This document shows, in pieces, positions 7,916-17,400 of a stretch of DNA of 51,525 nt; within the stretch, counting starts at the first letter, position 1; every line of letters starts with the position of its first letter. Under the pieces are notes generated by a model that worked only from the letters and a program-made list of their open reading frames with translations, was not told where the DNA came from and made no database searches. A program made the translations under genes and the position numbers. The DNA comes from Nonomuraea basaltis. Its GTDB lineage: Bacteria; Actinomycetota; Actinomycetes; Streptosporangiales; Streptosporangiaceae. The stretch covers positions 1 to 51,525 of the forward strand of contig NZ_VCJS01000082.1 of NCBI RefSeq assembly GCF_005893125.1, in the 5' to 3' direction.

Positions 7916-8229
7916 TCAGTAGGGCAGTTCTGCCTCCTCCGCAGCATCCATGATCCTGCGACTGCCTTCGGCGCGGCCCTGCTCCCTCATTTCGGCCACG
8001 TGGTACACCGGCTGATGTGAACCAGTTCCGCCTGGCAGGACAAGGTGGCCCCTAGCGTGACGGCATCCGGCTGCCGCACAGTCTCGACAACCCCGGCGAT
8101 CCGCATCTGATCGGTGATCGGGCGCCGCAACTCGGCCACCCACCCCAACATTCCAGCCACGTCGGTTCTCTGAACGTAAATCTCCCAGCCGGGGTAAGTG
8201 GTCCGCAGGGCGGTAAGCTGGCGAGCCAC
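7916..8229 (-). pseudogene. Decayed antitoxin-like gene upstream of the PIN remnant
   Basis: From GTG 8229 the minus strand reads VARQLTALRTTYPGWEIYVQRTD...VVETVRQPDAVTLGATLSCQAELVH, after which the frame runs into a stop at 7987. Shifting frame near 8020 restores YHVAEMREQGRAEGSRRIMDAAEEAELPY, a charged helical C-terminus ending at 7916 like those of PIN-partner antitoxins. One indel would reconnect the two halves. Identity as an antitoxin is inferred from the helical tail and the PIN remnant following it. The alternative is a small unrelated protein with a genuine frameshift or sequencing error. Confidence 0.5.
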
Positions 8230-8319
8230 TCAATCGGCTGACGTGCCGGCCTCCTGCGCGACGCTCCGTAGATCCGGAACTGCCCCCTCCGGATGAGCGT
8301 CCAACTCGCCGCCAGTCAT
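8230..8319 (-). CDS. Possible 29-residue coupled small protein
   Basis: A short frame, MTGGELDAHPEGAVPDLRSVAQEAGTSAD, starts at an ATG overlapping the stop of the upstream gene (ATGA) and stops one base before the GTG of the decayed antitoxin-like gene. The exact abutment on both sides suggests translation as part of an operon. It has no recognisable domain. Confidence 0.35.
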   Translation of the reverse strand: MTGGELDAHPEGAVPDLRSVAQEAGTSAD

Positions 8320-8684
8320 TCTCTCGCCCCACCGTCGCCACCGGCCTCGACCAGGAGCGCACCGGTGGCCTTGTCGCGGCGGATGCGCACCAGGACTTCG
8401 CCATGGATGTAGGACGGCTGACGGGCGTACCGATCGAGACGTACCAGCCGCACCGAACCTCGTGCGCCGTGCGAGAGGGTGTTGACCGCGGCATTCAGCA
8501 ATGCGGTCGCCCTACCAGCCTCATCGGTGATACCACCGGCCCCTCGGCCCTCGCCATCGCGAGCGTGCCACGAGTAGAAGCAGTCCGAATCCAGAGAGTT
8601 CCCATGCATGTACGCAACGTACGGTCGCAGTCGAGGGCCAGCGGGTGCCACGTGCACCACTGCCTCGCCGGGTGCACAGTGCAC
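8316..8684 (-). CDS. Hypothetical protein in operon with the HTH-TPR regulator
   Basis: An open frame of up to 122 residues from GTG 8684, six bases after the stop of the HTH-TPR gene. An internal ATG at 8609 (MHGNSLDSDCFYSWHA) may be the true start, giving 97 residues. The body is coherent: an acidic/Cys-containing N-terminal part, then NTLSHGARGSVRLVRLDRYARQPSYIHGEVLVRIRRDKATGALLVEAGGD, which looks like a small beta-rich fold. No function is recognised. Overlap of its stop with the next small frame (ATGA) places it in a minus-strand operon with the HTH-TPR regulator and the decayed toxin pair. Confidence 0.6.
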   Translation of the reverse strand: MHCAPGEAVVHVAPAGPRLRPYVAYMHGNSLDSDCFYSWHARDGEGRGAGGITDEAGRATALLNAAVNTLSHGARGSVRLVRLDRYARQPSYIHGEVLVRIRRDKATGALLVEAGGDGGARE

Positions 8685-8690
8685 CCATTC

Positions 8691-9932
8691 CTACAGGGGC
8701 AGTCCGAGATGCTCCGCAAAAGTACGGGCCCGGCGTTGGATCAGTGGTCCGCCGTGCTCAACCGCCTCGGAGGCCATCTGCCGCCCGGTCGGGCTGTAGT
8801 GGACCGAATCATGCGAGATCGAGTACGCCTGATTCAGCCAGTCGAGCATGGATGACCAGTCGCGTCGTTGGTGATACGTGCGGGCGATCTCGACATGCAG
8901 CCGGGCTCGCCGTTCACGGCTGGGGATAGAGTCCGGATCGATCTGTTCGGCACGTTCCTTGGCAGAGGCGGACTTGGTGAGGTCAGCACCGATCGACACC
9001 GCGTGCAGGGCGACGTTTGAACGGCCGAACTGGGTCCATGCATGGTGGTAGCCGTCGGGAAGGCGTTCCGCGGTCGCGGCGGCCTCGTCCCAGTACCGCC
9101 ACGCGTCACCCTCGCGTCCAGCACGCGCGGCGGTCGTGGCGGCGTGGAGCTGCATGGCGCCGTAGAGAGCACGCAGCTCGTCGGTGCCCTCCTGCAGCCG
9201 GTCGCGCAGCAGGTTGGCGGCATCGGTGGCAAGGGTCAGGGCTCCTTCGGTGTCACCGCCGGACCGCTGAACCATGGCGTAGGTCCATGCGGCCCCGGCA
9301 AGCGCGGCTGGCTGGTCAGCTTCACGGGCAGCGGCCATGGCTCGATCGGCGACGACCCAGATCAACTCCGGCTCGCTGGCCCAGACGATGGCGTGCTGCA
9401 CGAGCGCCCATAGGTCGGCGAGCACGGCGTTGGCGTCGCGGCGTTCCTCGCCTTGGGCTTGGCGGGCGGTGGCCTGGGCGTCACGGATGAGGGCAGGCAG
9501 TACGCGGCCGACGTCGGTGCGGTGGGTGCGAGATGTGTGCCACACGTGCCAGGCTTCGACCGTACGCCGGCGAAGCGTGGCGACGGGAAGTGGCTGATCC
9601 GTGATCGTGAGGAGAGGATCTCGAACGGCATCCCGGATGGCGGGCACGGCCTCGTGCGGTATCCGCGCGAAGGCGCTCACGGGGATCGTGGTGTGCCCGC
9701 CGAGGTCCATGTCACTCCCGGCGAGAACGGCGACATCGCCGACGGCGAGCACCTCGGCGAGGCGGATGAGCACCGGGAGGCGGGGCGGCAGGCGTCGCCC
9801 GCTTTCGATGCCCTTCAGCCACTCCGTGGAGTAGCCGACGAGTCCGGCCAGCACGGGCCGGGGCATCCCTTTGCGTTCCCGGATGATGCGAATCCGTTCG
9901 CCCGTCTTCTTGCCTTCGAGATCGTCAAGCAT
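8691..9932 (-). CDS. XRE-type HTH regulator with TPR-like domain
   Basis: A 413-residue protein from ATG 9932 (MLDDLEGKKTGERIRIIRERKG), preceded by GGGAG. The frame is open further upstream, but that part lacks domain-like sequence. Residues 10-65 form an XRE-type helix-turn-helix (RERKGMPRPVLAGLVGYSTEWLKGIESGRRLPPRLPVLIRLAEVL). The rest is alpha-helical with TPR-like pairs (ADQPAALAGAAWTYAMVQRSGGDTEGALTLA; AGREGDAWRYWDEAAATAE). This is a common actinobacterial regulator class that probably senses a peptide or protein partner through the TPR part. It is divergent from a GntR-type gene and leads an operon running toward the decayed toxin-antitoxin genes. Its targets are unknown; autoregulation and control of the adjacent small genes is a reasonable inference. 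Confidence 0.85.
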   Translation of the reverse strand: MLDDLEGKKTGERIRIIRERKGMPRPVLAGLVGYSTEWLKGIESGRRLPPRLPVLIRLAEVLAVGDVAVLAGSDMDLGGHTTIPVSAFARIPHEAVPAIRDAVRDPLLTITDQPLPVATLRRRTVEAWHVWHTSRTHRTDVGRVLPALIRDAQATARQAQGEERRDANAVLADLWALVQHAIVWASEPELIWVVADRAMAAAREADQPAALAGAAWTYAMVQRSGGDTEGALTLATDAANLLRDRLQEGTDELRALYGAMQLHAATTAARAGREGDAWRYWDEAAATAERLPDGYHHAWTQFGRSNVALHAVSIGADLTKSASAKERAEQIDPDSIPSRERRARLHVEIARTYHQRRDWSSMLDWLNQAYSISHDSVHYSPTGRQMASEAVEHGGPLIQRRARTFAEHLGLPL

Positions 9933-10087
9933 GGGGAACACTCCCGCTTGGCTTCTTGTCGACAGCCAGGTTACGTCTTCGGGCTTGTCGCGTGACAGGG
10001 ATCGAGCACCCTGCCAATACAGCAGCCAGTGCAGGCTTACTCCAGTGGGCCGGTATCTATCGCCTCCAGGCGATCGACCGGTCGGAG

Positions 10088-10384
10088 TCACCATGCGGTG
10101 CCGTTCGAGATGCGCAGCCAGAGGCGTTCCGCCGCAGGGGCCAACGTCCAAGGACTCTCTACGATGATCGCCGCGTCGCTCTCGTCCGATATGCGGCGAA
10201 CGAACGACAGCCCGCCGGCCGCGCATAGCTCAAAGAACGGGGCTCGGCACATACACGTGTAATCGCGAACCCGTACGCGAGGCACGCGGCCGGCGCTTTG
10301 TACCCATGCCACCCGTTCGGCATCAGGTGGAGCGGCCACGTGGAGGCCGTGGCACAGCGGCACGGAGAAGGGTGACGTACTCAT
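10088..10384 (-). CDS. Conserved-looking small hypothetical protein
   Basis: A 98-residue protein from ATG 10384. It has a Pro/Ala-rich N-terminus and the distinctive stretch RDYTCMCRAPFFELCAAGGLSFVRRI followed by ESPWTLAPAAERLWLRI. Proteins of this kind frequently accompany HTH regulators in actinobacteria. Four cysteines, including CMC, suggest a metal site or disulfides. The start codon overlaps the stop of the preceding frameshifted small gene (ATGA), so the two were once translated together. Function is unknown. Confidence 0.65.
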   Translation of the reverse strand: MSTSPFSVPLCHGLHVAAPPDAERVAWVQSAGRVPRVRVRDYTCMCRAPFFELCAAGGLSFVRRISDESDAAIIVESPWTLAPAAERLWLRISNGTAW

Positions 10385-10592
10385 TCATCACCGCCTGGCG
10401 CTCCTTGCAGCAACGCCATGAGCGTGGCGACATCATCGGCGCTCACCGTCTGCCGCAGCCCACGCTCCAATGCCCTGCCGCTCAACACCACCCCCGCCTG
10501 GTGGCGTAGATGGCGCCCGCGTCGCTGCGGAAGCATGCCCAATCCGGAAACGCGGCCCGGACGGCATCGAGGTCATCGCTGGATGTTGCCAT
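10381..10592 (-). pseudogene. Small hypothetical gene with a one-base frameshift
   Basis: From ATG 10592 the minus strand reads MATSSDDLDAVRAAFPDWACFRSDAGAIYATRRG and then a stop. In the -1-related frame the sequence continues VVLSGRALERGLRQTVSADDVATLMALLQGAPGGDE to a TGA at 10381 that overlaps the next start as ATGA. Joined, this is a typical 70-residue actinobacterial small protein. The break lies in a run of five G (around 10490-10500), a classic site for slippage or sequencing error, so the gene could be intact in reality. No function is assigned. Confidence 0.55.
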
Positions 10593-10615
10593 GGGGGAAG
10601 GCTAAGGGCCTACGG

Positions 10616-10680
10616 TCTACAGTCGTCTATAGAGCACGTAGGACATCTACAGATCAATGGAGATACAGAGGTCCCTACAG
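10616..10680 (+). promoter_or_regulatory. Three spaced CTACAG repeats upstream of the GntR gene
   Basis: TCTACAG occurs at 10616-10622 and 10646-10652, and CCTACAG at 10674-10680, about 28-30 bp apart in the region shared by the divergent GntR gene and the small minus-strand operon. Regular spacing near three helical turns is what an operator array would show. A GntR-type autoregulator is the obvious candidate binder; this is inference. Confidence 0.35.
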
Positions 10681-10687
10681 TGGTAAT

Positions 10688-10936
10688 GTGATCGAGTTTC
10701 GCGAGGATCAGCCCAGATGGCAGCAGGTTGCCCAGATGATCCGCGAACGCATCGCGGCAGGGACCTACCGCCCCGCCTCGCGAGTGCCGAGTGAGAATGA
10801 CCTCATGCAGGAATTCGGCATCGCCCGGATGACGGCCCACAAGGCCATGAAAGCCCTCCGCGCGGAGGGATCCATCTACACCGTACGCGGCATGGGCAGC
10901 TTCGTCAGTCCACCTGACGACACGAAGAACTCCTGA
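10688..10936 (+). CDS. GntR-type winged-helix protein without effector domain
   Basis: An 82-residue protein from GTG 10688. It consists almost entirely of a GntR winged helix-turn-helix: PRWQQVAQMIRERIAAGTYRPASRVPSENDLMQEFGIARMTAHKAMKALRAEGSIYTVRGMGSFV, with the usual PSENDL turn and the wing ending in GMGSFV. The UTRA/FCD ligand domain of full-length GntR regulators is missing, a form common in actinobacteria next to HTH and small-protein genes. It probably represses its own divergent promoter region through the CTACAG repeats upstream. Ligand sensing, if any, would need a partner protein. Confidence 0.85.
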   Translation: MIEFREDQPRWQQVAQMIRERIAAGTYRPASRVPSENDLMQEFGIARMTAHKAMKALRAEGSIYTVRGMGSFVSPPDDTKNS

Positions 10937-11185
10937 GACAATGTGGCGACTCGACGCCACCCGGCCAGCTCGGCTCTCGCGTGAATCTATGCCGCTTGGC
11001 TCGACCCCGACGCGTGGCTGTCTGTCCGAAGCCATCGTGGCGTGCCGGGCACGCTGGACCTCACATGCGGACCCCTGAGGGAATTCGGACCCTTGCGGCT
11101 CGCGCAGCGCCACCAGCGTGGCATTCACCGAGGCTCTCGGCACGGCTCGCGGACGATGGCTCCCAGGACCCGCCCGTCTGCCCGC
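10937..11185. other. Region without a recognised gene
   Basis: About 250 bp between the GntR-type gene and the small membrane-protein gene. Open frames exist on both strands but have compositions expected of non-coding high-GC DNA. I see no RNA gene, clear terminator or mobile-element end. Confidence 0.4.
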
Positions 11186-11437
11186 TCAGCTCTCCGTACG
11201 GCCCTCCCCTCTGTCAGGAGGATCCCCCTTGCCTGTCGACATGGATCTCTTCTCGAGCAGGATGATCGGAATAGTACATAGAGCAAGAATACTGCCCATC
11301 CACACGAGCACCAGCGCTGACGCCCTGACGTCGACCATGGTAGCGAGGATCATGACGAACCCCGCGAAGAACGCCGAGCCCGAGGCCAGGCCCACCATTT
11401 GCCGCAGGACGGTTATTCTGGACCGGCGCCTACTCAC
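11186..11437 (-). CDS. Small two-helix membrane protein coupled to the RHS gene (possible immunity protein)
   Basis: An 83-residue protein from GTG 11437, which overlaps the TGA of the RHS giant (GTGA), implying translational coupling. The N-terminus is basic (SRRRSRITVLRQ). Two hydrophobic segments follow, LASGSAFFAGFVMILATMV and ALVLVWMGSILALCTIPIILL, then a charged tail ending in GEGRTES. Polymorphic RHS proteins are usually followed by a small immunity gene; the position, coupling and membrane nature suggest immunity against the hydrophobic C-terminus of the RHS protein. This function is inference; an accessory export role is the main alternative. Confidence 0.65.
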   Translation of the reverse strand: MSRRRSRITVLRQMVGLASGSAFFAGFVMILATMVDVRASALVLVWMGSILALCTIPIILLEKRSMSTGKGDPPDRGEGRTES

Positions 11438-14400
11438 TGCGATCCAATCTTTATCTCTGTCGGTGCTACAACGGGCATTCCGGACTGCTGATCGTAATAC
11501 GTCGTGGTCTTGAACGAGAACCAGATGCCATTGCCCTTGTTGTGGCTGAGGACGGCTGCCACGCCCATTCCGATCAGGGCCGCCCCCGCCTCGCAGACAA
11601 GGGCTATCGGAATGCCGACCAAGCTGAACCCCCCTACAGCGCAGACGCCCGCGGCGAAGCCCGCCACGCCCGTCAGGCCAGCCGCCAGCATGTTCGCCGC
11701 GAAGTTGCTCAGATAGTAGGTGCAGCCGCTCTTGTTGCATTTCTTGCCGGTGAACCCGCCCCCCTCGGTGCAGTCCCGCTCCGACTTCATCTTCGCGCAT
11801 TCGAGATACACGTCGTCGACCCACCAGCAGTCCTTCGCCGCACTGGTCTTCATGCAACCCAGCTGGCTGTCGAAGGCACTGTTGCAGAACGGGGAGCTGT
11901 GCCGGCCGTACTTCTGCGAGGACAGGCAGTCCAGGTAGGAGTCGGCATACGATGCGCACCCGGCGTGGTCGGCCGCCTTAGCCTGATCACGGCACTTGAT
12001 GTAGTAGTCGACGTCCGTGGCGCAGGTGGACTGGTAGTGCTTGTTGCCGTAGCGGCAGTCGCGGTATGCCTCCGACGCGTTTCCGCACATCTCCTTGGAA
12101 TAGTCCGGCCGCGAGTTGTGGCCGACGCGGCAATCCCGGTAGACGCCGGCGTCTTCCCCGCACACGGCTCTTCTGTTTCCCTGGGACCGGCACTCGATGT
12201 AGTTGTCCTTCACGTCGAGACAGGTAGATTTGCTTGCTGTGGGCCGGCAACTGGCATAGGTGGACGCCGCGTCTCTGCAAGCGCCCTTCGTGCTGCCTCC
12301 TGAAACGACCCCCATGTGCGAGGTGCCGTCGGCCCGACAATCACCGTAGACGTCCTTCGTCGCAGTGCAGTAGGTCTTGCCATGCCCCTTCCGGCAGGAC
12401 GTGTATTCCTTCTCGGTTTCCGTACAGTACTGCTTGCCGTAGTCTTTCACGCACCGGCCGTGGTCGACGATGATCTCCGCACAAGCCTTACTCTTCTTCG
12501 ACTGCTGCTTGCACTCGCCGTACGTGTCGACCGGATTCTTCGTCTTCGTCTTCGTCTTGGTCTTGGTCTTGTGGCCGTCCGGGTCGACGTTCGTCAGGGG
12601 GTTGTCATTGGCGTAGGCGTAACGATTGAGCTGGATGGAAGGGTCGGGGCTCTGGGTGAGCGTGTCGCGGGAGACGAAGCTGCCGGTCGTGGGCTGGTAC
12701 CAGCGGGCGGCCATGTTGACCTTGCCCGAGTCGGGGTCGGTGTAGGCGCCCTGGTAGCCGAGGGCGTGCACGTTCCCAGTGCGGATGATCACCTCGCCGA
12801 AGGGGTCGTAGGCCACCGAGTCTGCCAGCGCGGTTCCGCCGGCGGCGAAGGCACCGATCAGGTCGCCGCGCAGGTCGGAAAAGGCGAGCTGGGCGCCACC
12901 GCCGTCGCTGATGCCCAGCGTGCGGCCAAGGGCGTCGCGGCCGAAGGACGCCGTCCTGGCGCCGTTGGCGTCGGTGACGGCGACCAGGTTGTTGGTGAGG
13001 CCGTCGTAGGTCATGCGGCTGGTCTGGCCGCTCGCGGTGCGTGTCCCGACGCGGTCCAAGGCGTCGTAGTCGTAGGTGATGGCGTCATCGGTGATCAGGC
13101 GGTCGAAAGCGTCGAACTTGGTGAGCCGGACGATGCCCGCTGAGTCTTCCTTGAGGGTGCCGCGGGCGGTGTAGGTGTAGGTGTGGCCGTCGCCCGATGT
13201 GAGGCGGTTGCGTTCGTCGTAGGTGTAGGTCTTGTCGCCGGCCCTGGTTCGGTTGCCGGCGGCGTCCCACTCATAGGCGGTCTTCTTGCCGTCGGGGGCG
13301 GTCCAGGAGGTGAGCCGGTTGGACCAGTCGTGGGTGTAGGTGTTGGTCCCCGCGCTCGCCGTTCCCGTGGTGGTCTTGGAGGTCAGGTTGTCGTCGAGGT
13401 CGTAGCCGTACTCGATGGAGGCGATGGCGCCGCCTGCGGAGGTGGTGAGCTGGTCCTTGGTAAGGCGGTTGAGGGCGTCGTAGGTGTAGGACCGGCGGGC
13501 GCCTGAGGCGCCGTAGGCCATCGAGGTCAGGCGGGAGGCCTTGTCGTAACCGTAGTCGATGGTGGTGGCGCTGACCGAGTCGACCGACTGGGTGAGGCGG
13601 TCGGCGTCGTCCCAAGCGAAAGTGGACGTGCCGGTGACATCGACACGCTGGACGAGGCGCTTATTGGCGTCGTAGGCGTAGGCGTTGAGGTCGCCGCCCG
13701 GGCCTGCGCTCTTCAGCAGCAGGCCGCGGTCGTCGAGGGTGAAGCTCAGATCGTCGGCGCTGACCAGCCGGCCCGCGAGGTCGTAGGCGAACGTCTTGTC
13801 CTCGGTGGCAACCTCGGCGCCACTGCCGGTCTGCTTGACCAACCGGTTCAGCTCGTCGAAGGTGCGGTCGACGCGGACGCCGCCGGGGACGAGGCTGGTG
13901 ACCGGGTTGCCCGCGGCGTCGTAGACGGTGGTCCAGGTACGGTCGGCCGGGTTCGGGTGGGCCGCGGTGCTGGGCTCGATCATCGACTCGGCCAAGCCCA
14001 GGCTGTTGTAGGTGGTGTAGCTGGCGTTGCCGCGGCCGTCGGTGGAGCGGGTTCGCGCTCCCGCGGCGTCGTGGCCGAAGGTGGTCGTGATCGTCTCGGT
14101 GGCCGAGACCGGCTCCTTACGCTCGATCAGCCGGTTCGCGGCGTCGAACACCTGCGTAGTGGTATGGCCATCAGCCGACGTGTGGCTGGTGGGGTTGCCG
14201 ACCGTGTCGTAGCCGTATTTCAGGGTGCGCAGCACGGTCCCGTTCGCGTCCAGTTCCTGGGTCTGAGTCTTCCGTCCAGCCAGGTCGTAGTCGGCGGTGC
14301 TGACCGCGCCCAGCGGATTGGTTGTCTTGACGACGCGTCCGGCCATGTCGTACTCAAACGCCGTGGCGTTGCCAAGCGCGTCGGTCTGGCTGGTGAGCGC

Positions 14401-17400
14401 GCCGAGGGCGTCATAGGCGCGGGTGGAGGCGTCCCCCGTGGGCCGGATGGTCTTGGTCACCCGGTCGGCGTCGTCGTACTCCAGTCTGGTGACATAGGCG
14501 GCCTGGGAGGGCTTGCGCTCGATGGTGGTCAGCGTGATCTGGCGGCCCAGATCGTCATAGGTGGACTCCGAGCGGGCGCCGGTCGGGTCGGTCTGCGACA
14601 GTAGCTCCCCGAGCAGGTCGTAGCCATAGGTCCAGACGCCGGCCAGGGCCGTGGCGGTCTTCGGTGCGGTGACCTGCACCATGTGGCCGAGGCCGTCGTA
14701 GACCGCCTTGGTGGTCTGCCCGCGCTGGTCGGTGGCGCTGATCAGATCACCCGCGGCGTTGTAGCCCGCGGTGGCCTTGGGCACGATCGGCTGCCCACCG
14801 GGCGGCGTGTACGTCGGGATGGCCTGTTCCACGACGCGCCCGGCCCGGTCCACGGTCGAAGTCGTGATCCGGCCCTCGGCGTCGACGTGGTGGGTCTTGT
14901 CGCCGAAGGTGTCGTAGCCGAGCTTGGCGACGGGCCGTTCCGTCGCCGGGGCGCCGCCCGCCCGCTCCACGGTGACCGGCGGCAACTGGACCTGGGTCGG
15001 CACGCCGAGCGCGTTGTAGGTCATGGTGGTGGTGAAGGCTGCCGGGTCGGCGCCGGAGGCGTTCCCGCGGGGGTCGGTCATCGCCGTCACCAGGCCGCGC
15101 TCGTCGAGCGTTAACGTGGTGATCAGGTCCTGGCCGTCATTGTGGGCGGTCTTGCGGGTGACCTGGTTGCCCGCGTCGTAGGCGTACTCGGTGATCTCGG
15201 TCCGACCGGCGCCGGCCGCGGTGAGGCTGACCTTGGTCACGTTGTCGTTGGCGTCGTAGGCGGCCGTGGTGACGCGGTTGAGCTTGGCCGGGTCGACGGT
15301 TTGAGAAGTGAGGCGTCCGGCGGCATCGTACGCCGCGTCCACGCGCAGCGTTCCGCCGTCCGTGGTCTCGCGGGTGATGTTGCCGGCGGCGTCGTACACC
15401 CTGGATTCCAGCACCACGTCGCGGGGAGTGTCCGAGCCGTTGAGCCGCGAGCCCTTGGCTATCTTCTCAGCGGGCAGGTTGTCGTTGTAGTAGGTGTAGA
15501 CCGTGGTGTGGCCCATCGCGTCCGTCTGCGAGGCCAGCCGTCCGGCCGGATCGTAGGCGAACGACGTCATCACCACGTCCGTGGCCGGCTGCGGGTCGGC
15601 CGGGCTGCCGGTCCAGCCCTTCAGCGTGGTCGTGGCCTGCTCGCCGCGCGGGGTGTAGCCGTAGTGGAAGGTTGTGCCGCGCTCGTTGGTGAGGCTGGTC
15701 TTCTGGCCCTTGTGGTCGTAGGCGAAGCGCTGCACGCCGCCCTCGGGGCCGGTGACCGTCTCCACGCGGCCGTAGGAGTCGTAGGTGTAGGTGGTGGTGC
15801 GGGCCGCGTCGCCGCCGGTAAGGTCCTCCTGCGTCTCGGCCAGCGGCAGGCCGTCCGGGTCGTAGGCGGCGCTCCACTTCGAGGTGTGCGTCACGCCGGT
15901 GACCTCGTTCTTGACCCCGGTGCCGGTCCGAGAGGTGATCTTGCTCAGCGCGTTGTACGTGACGGTGGTCTTGATGCCCTGCGGATGGGCCGTTGAGATC
16001 TCGGTCTGGGTGGTGACGCGTCCGAGCTCGTCATACTCGTACTTCTTGACCAGCCCGGTAGGGGTGGTCTGCACCGCGGAATCGCCGGCGGCGGTGTAGA
16101 CGTAGGTGGTCTCGTTGCCCTTGAAATCCTTGGACGACTTCACCAGTCCCGCCGGAACGAGGCCGCCGCCGACCGCGGGTTCGGTGCCGTCGGTGTAGGT
16201 CTTCGTCATTGAACGGCCCTGCGGGAAGTCTGGAGTGCCCGGCGTCGTCTGCTTGGCCTCCTCCCCGAACGTGCTGTAGGTCCAGGAGGTCTGGTATGTC
16301 TCATCGGTTGGCGAAGCCGACCGGGCGTCCCGATGGGCGGTCTTCAGGTCGTTGCGTGGGTCGAAGGGATTGTCGACGTTCAGGTAGTACGTGAAGTACT
16401 CACTGGAGCAGCTGTCGCTCGTCCGGCAGGTCTTCCTGGCCAACAGGTTGCCGCGGACGTTGAACGACACCTCCACGACGTTGCCGTTGGGGTCGAAGAC
16501 CTTGGCCGGGAATCCGCCTACGTCGTAGGTGTATCTCGTGGTCTTGCCGAGTTGGTCGATCTGAGAGATCGGCCGGCTGCCATGCAGGGCGTCGTCCACG
16601 TACGTGAGGGTGCCGCCGTGCGGATCCGTCACCGTCGTCGTGGCGAAGATCAGGACCGTGGTCTCCTTGCTGTACGCCTGAGCCGACAGCTTCCACGCGC
16701 CGCCGTTGGCGTCGGTGTGCTGGGTGAGGCGGCCGCCGTCAGCGGCGTAGACGTTCTCCGTCTCCGTTCGCCCCGACGGGGTCAAGGCCTTGATGAGCTG
16801 CGGTTGCGGCGACTTGGCCGCATAGTGGGTGTTGATCACCTGCTCGCCCAGCGGCTTGCCGTATACCGCGACCTCGTCGATGTCGCCCGTGAACGAGAAG
16901 GGCGCCGTCGAGGTCGTCGTGGCGGGCCAGGTGGGTGAGCCGAAGCCGGAGCCGATGCGCGTCTCCCACTGGCCGGCGTGCGTGATCTGCCCGGCGAGCG
17001 TGCCGACGGCCTGACCGTCCAGGTAGAGGGTCTGGGTGTTCTCGGCGGCCGACAGCACCACGTGGTGCCAGCCACCGTCATTCACCGGGGCGGCCGAGGT
17101 GATGGGGGCTGGAGTGCCGGTGTAGAACTGGCCGCGCAGCTTGCCGTCCGTGCCGACGTACAGCAGGGGGGTGAAGGCCGACGGGAGGCGGGAGGCCGCG
17201 TTCTGGTAGCCGACGATCGTGCCCGCACCGGTGGTCTTGAACCACGCCTCCACCGCCACGCTGCCGCCGCGGCCGCTGATGGTGGCCTGGGGCAGGGTCA
17301 CGTACGCGGAGCTGGACGTGCCCTTGAAGCGCATCGCGGTGTCCGGCGAGCCGGTCAGCGCGCCGGGGTTCCCTGTGGTGGCATCGGCCGTGGTGCCGCT

